From NCBI GenBank assembly GCA_965220385.1, contig OZ244825.1, positions 1,860,001 to 1,924,000 on the forward strand: 64,000 nt of DNA, read 5' to 3'. This document shows, piece by piece, positions 1-7,919 of the stretch (its first letter is position 1; each line of letters starts with the position of its first letter). Position numbers and translations under genes: made by a program. The notes beneath the pieces are model-generated. The model saw only the letters and a program-made list of their open reading frames with translations. It made no database searches and was not told the origin of the DNA. The stretch comes from PCPOR2b sp965220385 (GTDB taxonomy: Bacteria; Poribacteria; WGA-4E; PCPOR2b).

Positions 1-144
1 ACGAAGGTGATTGCATGCTGCGTTCTAGGCTGCATGAAAGAGATGGTCAATCTCGTTTTTTCAGACGAGGAAGCTATTTCTCAACTGGATCAAATCTTAG
101 ATGAAGTTTTAGATTTCGGATTGCAAGGAATTTTAACCTCTTAA
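1..144 (+). CDS. C-terminal end of a TetR/AcrR-like regulator (partial)
   Basis: An open frame enters from the window edge and stops with TAA at 142-144. The 47 visible residues (CMKEMVNLVFSDEEAISQLD, then ILDEVLDFGLQGILTS) have the pattern of the last two helices of TetR-family ligand/dimerisation domains, which typically end in a helix of the type 'ADQxxDLFLxGL'. The DNA-binding domain lies outside the window, so the assignment is by pattern only. It could also be the end of an unrelated helical protein. No terminator hairpin is evident just after the stop. Confidence 0.4.
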   Translation, partial: TKVIACCVLGCMKEMVNLVFSDEEAISQLDQILDEVLDFGLQGILTS

Positions 145-270
145 ATGGTTTAATTTAAGGTGTGTTGACAACGCGACAAAAGTTTCGACCCTGCCCAGAA
201 TAAGTTTCTTTCAATAGACTCAAGAATATTCCTGTTTTTTTCTAAAGGTATGTTATTTTAAATCCATATA

Positions 271-308
271 TTAGACTGATATGTCAGAATTAGACTGATA
301 TGTCAGAA
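271..308. repeat. 19-bp tandem direct repeat with half-palindromes
   Basis: TTAGACTGATATGTCAGAA occurs twice back to back (271-289 and 290-308). Each copy contains CTGA-TATG-TCAG, an imperfect inverted repeat. A related CGACTGATATGTCAGTG sits at 18365-18381. The pair lies directly upstream of, or overlaps, the start of the small gene that follows, so it could be an operator. Confidence 0.45.
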
Positions 309-317
309 GAAAGACGT

Positions 318-572
318 ATGGACAACTTAGAGATTAAAGCCGCTGCAACAGATATTCGTTCCGAACTATACCGATTTTTATCATCACGCAGCAGGCAACT
401 TCCATTGGTCGATACTGCCGCCCATAAACCGAACCGGCGGAGTGATCAACGATTAAAGGGAATCGAAAAAAAAATGGACCGAAACCAATCGAAACAGCCA
501 CCGAGCCAAGTGGTGTTCTGGCTCGGTTTCATCGCGGTGTTAATCGTGATTATCTTGGCACAGATTCAGTGA
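318..572 (+). CDS. small tail-anchored membrane protein, unknown
   Basis: The product has about 84 residues: a basic, polar N-terminal two thirds and one C-terminal hydrophobic helix (VVFWLGFIAVLIVIILAQ) ending two residues before the stop, the layout of a tail-anchored inner-membrane protein. I chose the ATG at 318 because AGAAGAAAG lies just upstream. The in-frame ATG at 300 falls inside the direct repeat and has no ribosome site. No domain is recognised. It stands alone between the regulator fragment and the IS630-type element. Confidence 0.45.
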   Translation: MDNLEIKAAATDIRSELYRFLSSRSRQLPLVDTAAHKPNRRSDQRLKGIEKKMDRNQSKQPPSQVVFWLGFIAVLIVIILAQIQ

Positions 573-690
573 AGGATCATGATGAACGATTTGGCGAAAA
601 AACAGCCGGTAATCGCCGAGTCATCTGTCCTTAGCTGGCAAACACCATAGATTTCGTTGCCTATCCGGTGGAGAAGTATTGCCCATCTGA

Positions 691-810
691 ATGAGGTTTC
701 AGAAAATAAATCGGTAATTCTATATTTTCCCCCATCCCCGGTAGGTGCGGTTTCTAACCGCATCGGACATCACTCGGAAATTACCGAATTAATAAATTAA
801 CCTTCATAAA
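691..810. repeat. palindromic spacer repeat with GGTGCGGTT hairpin
   Basis: This stretch reads TTTCAGAAAATAAATCGGTA, then TTCTATATTTTCCCCC, then the hairpin GGTGCGGTTTCTAACCGCATC and GGAAATTACCGAATTAATAA. GGTAATTC and GAAATTACC form an outer inverted repeat. Near-identical units lie at 18701-18795 and 22495-22575, so this is a dispersed repeat, not a gene control site specific to this place. Confidence 0.65.
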
Positions 811-863
811 GATAAGCAAGTTTAAGTATACATTTTTAGTTTTTACAGAAGGGTGTGCTGGAG

Positions 864-1487
864 TTACTCTGATTCATGAATCCCCATCAAAGATTGGAAT
901 CGTGAAAACGGTAATCTATCCAGCCACCCGATGACAGTTTGACAGAGTTGAGAGAAACTGTTGAAAAAATAACTCCTGTTAATTTGATCTCGCATCAGAT
1001 GCCACAATCGCTCAATGAGATTCAGATGTGGACTATAAGTTGGCATCGGGACTAAACGCAATCGGTCTTTGTGGTGAATCAGGAAATCGTCAAGTTTTGC
1101 CGTTGTATGACTCGATGCATTATCACGGACGACAAACAGCAACTCATCGGGATACATATCCATTAGGTTTTGCCAATGTGTTTTGATCTGAAGATGGGTT
1201 TTATTGGCATAGATTTCATACAAGCCGGCCCCCGAAGGATACTCTAAGGAGCCGATGAGGTATTTCCGCCGGTTTTTGCCGGGGGTGTTGACCTTATATT
1301 CAGTGCCTTGCTGTCGATAAATACGTCCACTGTTGGGACACCAAGACACGTTAGCTTCATCAAAGAAAAACAGGCGAGCCGTCTTTTTTTCGGTCTCAAG
1401 TGCAGACAGACCTAAACGCCGAAGTTGGGTATCCGGGAGAATCAACCGAGTCGCCTCACTCGTCAACTCTCCCGTTTTGGCAAACAC
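864..1487 (-). CDS. IS630-type transposase, catalytic (DDE) part
   Basis: This frame carries the DDE endonuclease core. The first acidic residue is in LFFFDEANVSW, the second in VVRDNASSH, and the third in HLNLIERLWH, spaced as in IS630/Tc1 transposases. There is no convincing start codon: the frame overlaps the upstream frame at 1463-1487 in the -1 register, and the overlap contains CCAAAAC on the coding strand, where a tRNA reading AAA could slip back one base. Known IS630 elements use -1 frameshifting, so this part is probably made as the C-terminal half of a fusion of about 385 residues. A simple inactivating mutation is the alternative. Confidence 0.75.
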   Translation of the reverse strand: MFAKTGELTSEATRLILPDTQLRRLGLSALETEKKTARLFFFDEANVSWCPNSGRIYRQQGTEYKVNTPGKNRRKYLIGSLEYPSGAGLYEIYANKTHLQIKTHWQNLMDMYPDELLFVVRDNASSHTTAKLDDFLIHHKDRLRLVPMPTYSPHLNLIERLWHLMRDQINRSYFFNSFSQLCQTVIGWLDRLPFSRFQSLMGIHESE

Positions 1488-2002
1488 CTCAACTCCGTCA
1501 GTTGAGTCCGTTTCGCTTGATATTCTGGATCCGGACTGCCAACACGGAGTTTGCTTCGACCGGTGCGGTAGCCTACCCGTCGTAAAGCCAGATGGATCGC
1601 TGGCGGTGTGACCGAAATCTCGTGATACGCTTGGAGATAAACTCTTATCAGCTCAAGCGTCCATTGTCGAGAGTCCGTCTGAAGTTTTTCGTATTGATTC
1701 GGCGTTTGCTCAAGAAGTCGATTCCAGTCCGATTTGCTAAAGTGTGTGATTTTACCACGACGCCCCGGAGGACGCTTAGGCATCAACGCATCTAAACCAG
1801 AGCTATTGTATGTATGAATATAAGTCCTAACACTCTCATCAGAGAGATTAAACATCTTGGCGAGTTTCGACACGGGCATACGTTCAATGCCACTAAGTTT
1901 GATGATTAGTAAACGCCTATACCATTTCGGGTGTGTCGCTTCACAAAGCGCAACATCAAGACGTTCAACAGCCAAGGAATCGTTAAGTTCTGCGTAAATC
2001 AT
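1463..2002 (-). CDS. IS630-type transposase, N-terminal DNA-binding part
   Basis: About 179 residues from ATG at 2002 (a TTG one codon earlier is possible). It contains a helix-turn-helix (MPVSKLAKMFNLSDESVRTY), then a basic linker (KRPPGRRGK) and a second winged-helix-like segment (HEISVTPPAIHLALRRVGYR), the usual bipartite DNA-binding region of IS630 transposases. The frame ends inside the -1 overlap with the catalytic part. Alone it would bind the element ends without catalysis and could act as an inhibitor. Confidence 0.75.
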   Translation of the reverse strand: MIYAELNDSLAVERLDVALCEATHPKWYRRLLIIKLSGIERMPVSKLAKMFNLSDESVRTYIHTYNSSGLDALMPKRPPGRRGKITHFSKSDWNRLLEQTPNQYEKLQTDSRQWTLELIRVYLQAYHEISVTPPAIHLALRRVGYRTGRSKLRVGSPDPEYQAKRTQLTELRCLPKRES

Positions 2003-2097
2003 CAATTAAGACACTCCTTGTGAGATAGATTTACACACAGTATAACGCAAAACTCTATAAATTGGTGATTTATTATTTAATATTGCTTATGTAGAAG

Positions 2098-2172
2098 ATG
2101 ATGGGTTGCGTTGTTTCTGCATTCTTTTTTCGAGCGATAACGATTTTGATATTATCTATGTTTTATTGTTAG
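2098..2172 (+). CDS. tiny hydrophobic peptide, relative of the 8.5-kb small protein
   Basis: A 24-residue frame reads MMGCVVSAFFFRAITILIL, then SMFYC. It resembles the end of the 44-residue protein at 8536-8670 (SCVVAAALLGGFVILILYTF, then YC): CVV, ILIL and a terminal FYC are shared. There is no good ribosome site and the soluble N-terminal part is missing, so it may be a decayed copy of that gene and not an expressed peptide. Confidence 0.3.
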   Translation: MMGCVVSAFFFRAITILILSMFYC

Positions 2173-2344
2173 TCATTATTGGCGAGTGGGCGTTTTTGCG
2201 TGTTAGACTAGGCAGCAAATAATCAGCTGGTAAATCGGTGGTGTCATCATTTTTCATATCTATACTGATTATGATGTAACATCTGATGTAAGTTCAGAAA
2301 ACCGAAGCTAACACCATCAACCTATCCTTAATTGGAGAGACCCA

Positions 2345-2764
2345 ATGAATCAGCTCGCTCTACTTCAGTCACTCCGAGATGTAGATTATTTCCTCCTTCA
2401 GGAATACTATATCATGAGAAATCTTATTGACCGTTCTCCGTCAAGAGTAGACGAGACGGATCAGATTAAAATTCGGGTCAATGCACTGGTCCCACAAAGG
2501 GACAGACTTCAATCAGTGATGGATCTCATTAAACAGGATGCCCCATCAGAACTCCATCGTCAAATCGTGGTAGAACTTGACATAATCCGGCAATACTTCA
2601 CCACCGAGATAAGATACGCCAAGCGAGGGGTCCCGGCGCTGCTGAATCCAGACGATAGCCGTCTGAGCGAATATGTCACCCACCTATCCCAAGTGCTCGA
2701 AGTCTATGACACGGTATTCAATCAATTTTCTAACGTAACCCAAACGACAGTGAACGGCGTATAG
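2345..2764 (+). CDS. conserved-looking helical protein, unknown
   Basis: 139 residues, preceded by a good ribosome site (GGAGAGACCCA before ATG). There is no signal peptide or membrane segment, so the protein should be cytoplasmic. The sequence is charged and almost wholly helical by inspection (for example LVPQRDRLQSVMDLIKQD and YVTHLSQVLEVYDTVFNQF), suggesting a helical bundle. I do not recognise a family. Base composition and codon use look like the neighbouring genes, and the frame is uninterrupted, so I take it as real. No operon partner is evident. Confidence 0.65.
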   Translation: MNQLALLQSLRDVDYFLLQEYYIMRNLIDRSPSRVDETDQIKIRVNALVPQRDRLQSVMDLIKQDAPSELHRQIVVELDIIRQYFTTEIRYAKRGVPALLNPDDSRLSEYVTHLSQVLEVYDTVFNQFSNVTQTTVNGV

Positions 2765-2840
2765 CGACCTGTGCTTAGAGCGGATAGTTATACCCACTTC
2801 GCATCAATCGACCTCTACCAGGAGAAAGGGGTTTTATCTT

Positions 2841-2954
2841 ATGACCCGTCAGATTTGCAGCCTAAGTGTATTCATTTTATTGGTTGTCGCTAATCCTGGC
2901 ATGTCTATCGAGCAACTCGCTGATAGATACCGGACAGACACCGAGGATGTATGA
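2841..2954 (+). CDS. small peptide with signal-like N-terminus, possibly a gene remnant
   Basis: ATG at 2841 follows CAGGAGAAAGG at a workable distance. The 37-residue product starts MTRQICSLSVFILLVVANPG, a plausible signal sequence, then runs on polar residues (IEQLADRYRTDTEDV) to TGA. Either it is a very small secreted peptide or the front of a longer exported protein whose rest has been lost. Confidence 0.3.
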   Translation: MTRQICSLSVFILLVVANPGMSIEQLADRYRTDTEDV

Positions 2955-3132
2955 CTCTTGATATTTCGATAACAACCGAGACGGTAGGCGATTATTCCCA
3001 AACGCGGAAAATACTGGTATTGAAGTAGCCGATTCGGCTTATGGGACTATCGAATCAAATCCATTGATTTTGAATTAGGTACAGAATCGCGAGTTTTTTT
3101 GATAGTCCCGCCATTGTTAGGGCTGATTACGT

Positions 3133-3384
3133 GTGCCACAAACACACTCCGTTAGCCCTAATAGGTGCGATACCTGCGTTTTTTACGTTTCCCGTGGGCG
3201 TCGCTCTCTATATACGGAGGTAATTGATGGGACGGATTTGGTTCATCTACAGATTTGGGATCGGGCTACAATGAGAAACAGGGGGTGTCTCGTTAAGATA
3301 GTGATCTATGGGCTAATTGTTGTCTCGGTGTTAATTGGTGGGGTGTTGGGCAAGCACATCTTTTCAGCACTATTTCAGCACTAA
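3133..3384 (+). CDS. small membrane protein, doubtful
   Basis: The frame starts with GTG and gives 83 residues. An alternative is the ATG at 3271 giving 37 residues (MRNRGCLVKIVIYGLIVVSV, then LIGGVLG...). Only the C-terminal hydrophobic helix looks protein-like, and neither start has a clear ribosome site. It resembles the other tail-anchored small proteins here in layout but not in sequence. Confidence 0.25.
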   Translation: MPQTHSVSPNRCDTCVFYVSRGRRSLYTEVIDGTDLVHLQIWDRATMRNRGCLVKIVIYGLIVVSVLIGGVLGKHIFSALFQH

Positions 3385-3787
3385 TTGAGTAGCGATAAGC
3401 CTTGTTGTCCAATCTGCTATGCGTAAAAAGCATAGCCTTATGTCCAGATAACATTGTCAAGGTGCCGATGTTGCTCGGTTGGACAGCAGGATTTCAAAGG
3501 AGCCTTTGACGGATCAACAAGGATAGGGTCTATGTCGAATCCAAGATGCGCTACAGAAGCGCGCATAACATGACCCCAAAAGGCGCCAGTGTGTTTTTAA
3601 TCCGGTGTTATTTAGGCTGATTTGATGGTTTTAAGGCAATATGGCAGTTCGTTTCAATTAACCCAAAGAGATTTTTGCCTCCTTGAGTGATGGGGTCACT
3701 CCCATAGAGACGGACTGCCACCATTTTGAGGTGATCGATGTTTAGCATACCGAGTATGGTGCTGAACCTGATACTTATTGCTAGTTT
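3385..3787. other. spacer without recognisable gene
   Basis: About 400 bases between the doubtful small gene and a copy of repeat A. I see only short frames with frequent stops and no hairpin strong enough to name. It may contain eroded coding sequence. Confidence 0.4.
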
Positions 3788-4026
3788 ATGGTGAACAATA
3801 CAAATAAGTATACATATTAACCTGTGGTACTAGTTAGTGAAAGGGTCTTTCCCACATTGTTGAAGCGTTCATTGATTCAGTAGGGGAGCTCATGGGTTCT
3901 ACCCTTCGGCTGCACATGTCGCCCCTCCCCGATTTATCGGGGCATCACGTTTGACGTTATCAACAGCCTGCAAACTAACACCAGTGGTTATTATTCAAAT
4001 GTATCAGTAATTATAATTTTTGCCAT
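3788..4026 (-). repeat. repeat A, copy 1 (MITE-like, about 239 bp)
   Basis: This is the reverse complement of 61362-61679, with near-identity over most of its length. The 61-kb copy has about 80 extra bases in the middle. The ends read ATGGTGAACAATACAAA and, on the other strand, ATGGCAAAAATTATAATTAC, so both begin ATGGYRAA. A truncated third copy starts at 9593. Terminal inverted repeats with no coding capacity fit a miniature transposable element. Confidence 0.75.
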
Positions 4027-4106
4027 TCATATTGAACGGAGATAATAAGTTATGATGACAAGAGATGAGCCTGACAGAATTATAAAGGTGCACTCAAGAG
4101 GCAAGA

Positions 4107-4199
4107 ACCTATTACGAGACAGTTTATCTTGGAATCTTGTCGACGGGCGATTATAAAATCAGTGTCAATGCCGTGGAGAATCAACTTCGTATTGACTAA
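4107..4199 (+). pseudogene. C-terminal remnant of an exported protein
   Basis: One frame reads TYYETVYLGILSTGDYKISV, then NAVENQLRID and a stop. The pattern 'ETVxLGxLxxGDYxxxVN' resembles the last strands of beta-sandwich secreted proteins. No start or upstream part is visible, so it is probably the tail of a lost gene. Confidence 0.3.
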
Positions 4200-4402
4200 C
4201 CCGCTTTCTCAACGAGCCTACATCTACACAGTCCCGAAATATTTACCGGACATTCCTCCTCAATGAAAAGCGATTTGAACTTATGGCAGCGAGCCCGACT
4301 GGTTACTGGGACCAGAATCTAACCCATTCAGGAAATTGACCGGGTTGATAGCGTAGATCAACTTTGTCGATTCCTTGTGGGCTTCGGGGAGAGCTGCCGC
4401 TA

Positions 4403-5251
4403 ATGTCTCGCAAATATCCGATGGGTTATTTATTATCAATCGTTACCTACATTTTCATTTTTTGGTGTGGCGTAAAGGGGATTCCTGTTGCGCCGGAGGG
4501 CATGGCGCTGATCCCCGCAGGCGAGTTTCTGATGGGGAGCGACGACGTAGACGCACCCGACAATGAAGGACCCGTTCACACCGTCTATGTGGATGCGTTC
4601 TACATCGACAAATATGAGGTCACAAACGCTCAATACAAGCAGTTTATTGATGCCAACCCTCAGTGGCAAAAAGACCGCATTGATAGGAGATTCCACGATG
4701 GGACCTACTTGGCACTTTGGAATGGGAACGACCACCCGACTGGGAGGGCGAACTATCCGGTTGTATATGTGAGCTGGTATGCGGCGATGGCTTATGCGAA
4801 GTGGGCAGGCAAGCGGCTGCCGACCGAGGCAGAATGGGAAAAGGCAGCGCGGGGCGGTTTGACGGGTAAAAAGTATCCGTGGGGGAATGACTTAGATAGC
4901 AGCAAGGCGAACTACAACTATAACGTTATGGATATAACCCCTGCGGGCAGCTATCCGCCCAACGGTTACGGCTTGCACGACATGGCGGGCAATGTGTGGG
5001 AGTGGTGTCTCGATGCGTATAGTGACGATTTCTATGACCGTTCTCCCCACAAAAATCCGCTCTGTGATGCGATCAGTGTTGATTGGGTTATGGATAACTT
5101 TACAAATATCAAAACGGATCGCGTGGTGCGTGGCGGTTCATGGCTCTCTTACCCTGCGGCGTTGCCCGTCTCCTTTCGCAGTGGAGATACCCCAACCAAT
5201 GCCAACGACACCATCGGGATTCGTTGTGTCCGTGCATTGCGTAAGCCATAA
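4403..5251 (+). CDS. FGE-sulfatase (SUMF1) domain protein lacking catalytic cysteines, exported
   Basis: About 282 residues from ATG at 4403, chosen because GGGGAGAG precedes it. The N-terminus is a signal or anchor segment (GYLLSIVTYIFIFWCGV). The rest is a full formylglycine-generating-enzyme-like fold: GMALIPAGEFLMGS, HTVYVDAFYIDKYEVTNAQY, YPVVYVSWYAAMAYAKWAGK, RLPTEAEWEKAARGG, GLHDMAGNVWEWC and RVVRGGSW. True FGEs carry the copper-binding active-site cysteines shortly after RGGSW. Here the sequence is RGGSWLSYPAALPVSFRS with none, so sulfatase activation is unlikely. Such proteins often serve as lectin-like or scaffold domains on the cell surface. No sulfatase gene is adjacent. Downstream lies a sigma-54-like control region, not another gene. 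Confidence 0.85.
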   Translation: MSRKYPMGYLLSIVTYIFIFWCGVKGIPVAPEGMALIPAGEFLMGSDDVDAPDNEGPVHTVYVDAFYIDKYEVTNAQYKQFIDANPQWQKDRIDRRFHDGTYLALWNGNDHPTGRANYPVVYVSWYAAMAYAKWAGKRLPTEAEWEKAARGGLTGKKYPWGNDLDSSKANYNYNVMDITPAGSYPPNGYGLHDMAGNVWEWCLDAYSDDFYDRSPHKNPLCDAISVDWVMDNFTNIKTDRVVRGGSWLSYPAALPVSFRSGDTPTNANDTIGIRCVRALRKP

Positions 5252-5372
5252 GTTATAAAAAGAGGTTTCTTTTTTAGCGGGCTGAGTCTGTTTTTATCGC
5301 AGACTTAGTTTCTTATGGAACCGATTGTTCATTACGTGAAAGGTGAAGACCGGAAAATGGAATCGTCTCTGT

Positions 5373-5604
5373 TGTCGCAAAATGCGATAGCGTTGCGTTT
5401 TGCGATAGATCGACCGGCATCCCGCGTCATTACAGGCTTTCCGCCGATATACCTTCCACTTACCATCCATCTAAGCTGTGGTAAAATGCGAAGGCGTTGT
5501 ATTCTGCGACAAACTCGCCCGTATCGCCTTCAGCCCGCGTCATTACAGGCTTCCCCGCCAATATCCTCTCATTTAGCCCATCTAATCTGTCGCATTTTGC
5601 GACA
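5373..5604 (+). promoter_or_regulatory. array of TGTCGCA-N3-TGCGACA palindromes (putative enhancer sites)
   Basis: Five versions of one 17-bp dyad are present: TGTCGCAAAATGCGATA (5373-5389), CGTTGCGTTTTGCGATA (5391-5407), TGTGGTAAAATGCGAAG (5477-5493), GTTGTATTCTGCGACAA (5496-5512) and a perfect palindrome with TGTCGCA/TGCGACA arms (5588-5604). Between them CGTCATTACAGGCTT recurs at 5429 and 5537. The array lies 130-360 bp upstream of a sigma-54-like promoter, the usual place for enhancer-binding-protein sites. The same arrangement occurs at 16809-17064. Confidence 0.55.
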
Positions 5605-5672
5605 TTTTCAACTCTCCACTATCACGCTATCTGCCCAGCCATATCTTTCCTCGTATGCTTCAAAGATAAACC

Positions 5673-5686
5673 TATCAAAGGATTTT
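5673..5686 (+). promoter_or_regulatory. IHF-like site between palindromes and promoter
   Basis: TATCAAAGGATTTT fits the IHF consensus WATCAANNNNTTR except for the last base. It starts 63 bp upstream of the -24 GG. The second module has TATCAAAGGGTTTC starting 64 bp upstream of its GG. Confidence 0.4.
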
Positions 5687-5733
5687 GCTGTATGACAGGC
5701 TTCCATTGAGTTGACTTCCGCCTTCGACAAGCG

Positions 5734-5750
5734 TTGGCACGGTTTATGCT
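5734..5750 (+). promoter_or_regulatory. sigma-54-like -24/-12 promoter
   Basis: TTGGCACGGTTTATGCT matches the sigma-54 consensus TGGCACG-N4-TTGC except T to A at one -12 position. The invariant GG (5736-5737) and GC (5748-5749) are separated by exactly 10 bases. No substantial open frame follows for 900 bp, so the transcript would be non-coding or the promoter is displaced from its gene. Confidence 0.55.
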
Positions 5751-6152
5751 GCTTAGGTATATCCTTGTTCTTTAATTCAGTTTATGAATAGTGGGGATAC
5801 TCCATAGAAATTACGGGCAATCAGAGAAAAATTGTTGGTTCATATAAAAAATACGCACGAAATGTAGAGGTTATTGTTGCACAATTTTTTAACATGAGCC
5901 TCTATAGAATAGCATATATAACGCCCTATTTATTTCTGAATCAAATCCCCTAAGAGAGGCTTTTTTATCGATCAATAGCCAAGTTGTAATGTAGGGGCAA
6001 GTTGAGTGTAGCGAAATCCCGAAGATACCAACATTGTAATTGCCCAATCCGATCGAGACTTACAGAACCGTGAATCCCTGATGTTGTAAGCGTTGGTCCA
6101 ACACAACAACATCGGGACTTTGGGACTTCAACCGAGTGAGGGCCACCTATAG
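5751..6152. other. spacer downstream of the sigma-54-like promoter, no gene seen
   Basis: Only very short frames are present, the longest obvious one being 17 codons from ATG at 5893. TTTAACATGAGCCT near 5890 recurs at 38338 and 40838, so it is part of a dispersed repeat. No terminator with a T-run is clear. Confidence 0.4.
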
Positions 6153-6599
6153 AAACGCAAGTTGCTAGTGTTAACCCCCCAGCGGTTTGCGATTAAGATT
6201 GGATGCTTTTAGCTTTCGCTCCAGTTGCTTTTCCCGTTCCGCCTGTCCCGATTTCATCGGGGAGGACTCCGGTAAATCGGAGGAATCCCGCCTGCTTGGT
6301 CTCGGAACGGACTGTCCCGATTCGTCGGGGATTTATCAGGGCGGGCCATGATGCGTGATGAGTATTTACCCAAGTCCGTAACAACGTCGTATTTAGCCCC
6401 AGTTACTTTGAATCCCAATTTATCGGGGCGGGGCAACATGTGGTTTGCATCAATGCCGGTGCATTTGGTAATTATCCACAAATACTCACAAAATCTGCCA
6501 TTAGCAAACTTTTGGAAAAATGGGCGTGGTTGGTGGGTGATGGCTCGCTGTAGCGGCAGGGCTTGTACCTGTCCATCAGATAACTAGCAACTTACGTTA
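6153..6599. repeat. repeat E element (about 447 bp) carrying CCCGAT hairpins
   Basis: The left end AACGCAAGTTGCTAG and right end CTAGCAACTTACGTT form an inverted repeat. Elements with the same ends (ATAACGYAAGTTGYTAG) occur at 18552-18881 and 43371-43561. Inside are several REP-like units such as CCCGATTTCATCGGGG (6248) and CCCGATTCGTCGGGG (6308). Confidence 0.55.
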
Positions 6600-6654
6600 A
6601 TACTAACACCTCTGATCGCGGTGTTTAGACAAATAAAATACAACTGGAGGGAAT

Positions 6655-7824
6655 ATGATTAAAAGAAGATTCACTACGTTTTGGTTGTTACTGTTTTTTG
6701 TTGTGCTGATTGTAGGACTTAGTGCCTGCGATCAGACTCGTCCACTTCTCATGCCGCCCCCCCCTGAGACGGGAGCCCCCGATGGGGAGATCCCCGTCGG
6801 CGTCGTCCGCTCGGTGACAGGTCGGTACGCCGCTTCATCCGGCGACTCAATACAACACGGCTTAGAGCTGGCTCTCGAAGAGAGCAACCGATCACAACGC
6901 AACGGCAGATCAATCCGGTTCGTCATAGTGGACGACCAAAGCACCGTCGAAGGCGCGATCGAAGCCTACAATAAACTGATTCAGGACGGCGTGCCAGCCA
7001 TCTTGGGTCCAGCGACCTCAAGCCAGACCGAAGCGGCGTACCCGGTGGCGCAAGCGCATGGGGTCGTCGCTATGAGTCCGACCTCAACGGCACGCGGGCT
7101 GAGTGCACTTGGCGATTACCTCTTTCGGGCGGCGCTGACCACCGATGTGGTAATCCCCAGTGGCATTGAGACGACCCACGCCCAGCTCGGCTATCAAACC
7201 GCCGCGACGTTGTATGACGACACCGATGTCTTCTCCACAGACAGCGATCTTGCGGTGAGAGAGTCGCTCGCGGCAAAAGGGGTTGACCTACTGATCGCAG
7301 AGACCTTCCAAGGCGGGGATACCGATTTCACAGCGCAACTGACTCGGATAAAAGAAACCAAGCCCGACGTTATCTTTGTCTCCGCGCAAGCGCCAGAAAA
7401 GCCTGGGATACTGACCCAAGGGCGTCAAGTCGGTATACCCGTGTCGGTGCCGTTTATTGTTCGCACATTGACGATGAGCAATGTGGAGGCATCGGGCGAT
7501 GCGGCTGAGGGGGCTATCACTTTTGTCGGGTGGGCGAGCACAGCGGATACACCGGGGAATCAAGCGTTTGTGCAGAACTACAGTGAGAAATATGGGGAAG
7601 CGCCGGACAACTACGCTGCGCGGGCGTATGTTGCATTCAGCGTCTTAGCGGAAGCGATAGCCGCCGCCGGATCTGCCGATTCAACCGCAATCCGAGACGC
7701 GCTAGCAAATATCACAGGCCTTGATACGATTGTCGGCAAGTTCTCCTTTAACGCTGATGGAGATGCCGTTTACGAGCCGAAGATACTGATTGTAGAAAAC
7801 GGTGAATTGCAAATCTTTGAGTAA
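6655..7824 (+). CDS. branched-chain amino acid type ABC transporter substrate-binding lipoprotein
   Basis: 389 residues after a good ribosome site (CTGGAGGGAAT). The N-terminus has a lipoprotein signal with lipobox LSAC (Cys about residue 25). The mature part is a type I periplasmic binding protein (LivJ/Peripla_BP_6 family): IPVGVVRSVTGRYAASSG, GLELALEESN, a GVPAILGPATSS loop that contacts ligand in the family, MSPTSTARGLS, and the second lobe ending KFSFNADGDAVYEPKILIV. These proteins deliver amino acids or small amides to a Liv-type ABC permease, or act as sensory receptors. No permease or ATPase gene is nearby, so it may work with a transporter encoded elsewhere. A stable hairpin follows the gene. 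Confidence 0.9.
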   Translation: MIKRRFTTFWLLLFFVVLIVGLSACDQTRPLLMPPPPETGAPDGEIPVGVVRSVTGRYAASSGDSIQHGLELALEESNRSQRNGRSIRFVIVDDQSTVEGAIEAYNKLIQDGVPAILGPATSSQTEAAYPVAQAHGVVAMSPTSTARGLSALGDYLFRAALTTDVVIPSGIETTHAQLGYQTAATLYDDTDVFSTDSDLAVRESLAAKGVDLLIAETFQGGDTDFTAQLTRIKETKPDVIFVSAQAPEKPGILTQGRQVGIPVSVPFIVRTLTMSNVEASGDAAEGAITFVGWASTADTPGNQAFVQNYSEKYGEAPDNYAARAYVAFSVLAEAIAAAGSADSTAIRDALANITGLDTIVGKFSFNADGDAVYEPKILIVENGELQIFE

Positions 7825-7899
7825 ATGGGTGTTAGAGGTTAGGGCTGTGGGTACCCTATCGAAGAACACTATCCTCGATGCCCGCAGCTCTAACAGTGG

Positions 7900-7919
7900 G
7901 GGACACCTTCGGGTGTCCC
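7900..7919 (+). terminator. GGGACACC-TTCG-GGTGTCCC hairpin after the binding-protein gene
   Basis: An 8-bp perfect stem closed by a TTCG tetraloop 75 bp past the stop codon. No T-run follows, so it may stabilise or end the transcript, or be another spacer palindrome. Confidence 0.45.

Larger units (their letters stand above)
842..2030 (-). mobile_element. IS630-type insertion sequence (ends approximate)
   Basis: The two minus-strand reading frames together make an IS630-family (Tc1/mariner superfamily) transposase. The ends are uncertain. Possible degenerate terminal repeats are CAGAAGGGTGTGCTGG near 847 and, on the other strand, CACAAGGAGTGTCTT near 2024, each a short distance from a TA dinucleotide, the usual target of this family. 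They match poorly, so the boundaries are approximate. Confidence 0.6.

Noticed and set aside
5315..5695. 126-codon frame after the FGE-like gene
   Set aside because: It runs through the TGTCGCA palindrome array, has no ribosome site, and its composition is that of repeats.
5734..5750. Ordinary dispersed repeat explaining both sigma-54-like promoters
   Set aside because: Considered, but the two regions share mainly the dyads, the IHF-like site and the -24/-12 boxes at matching distances, while the sequence between is different; kept as a finding.
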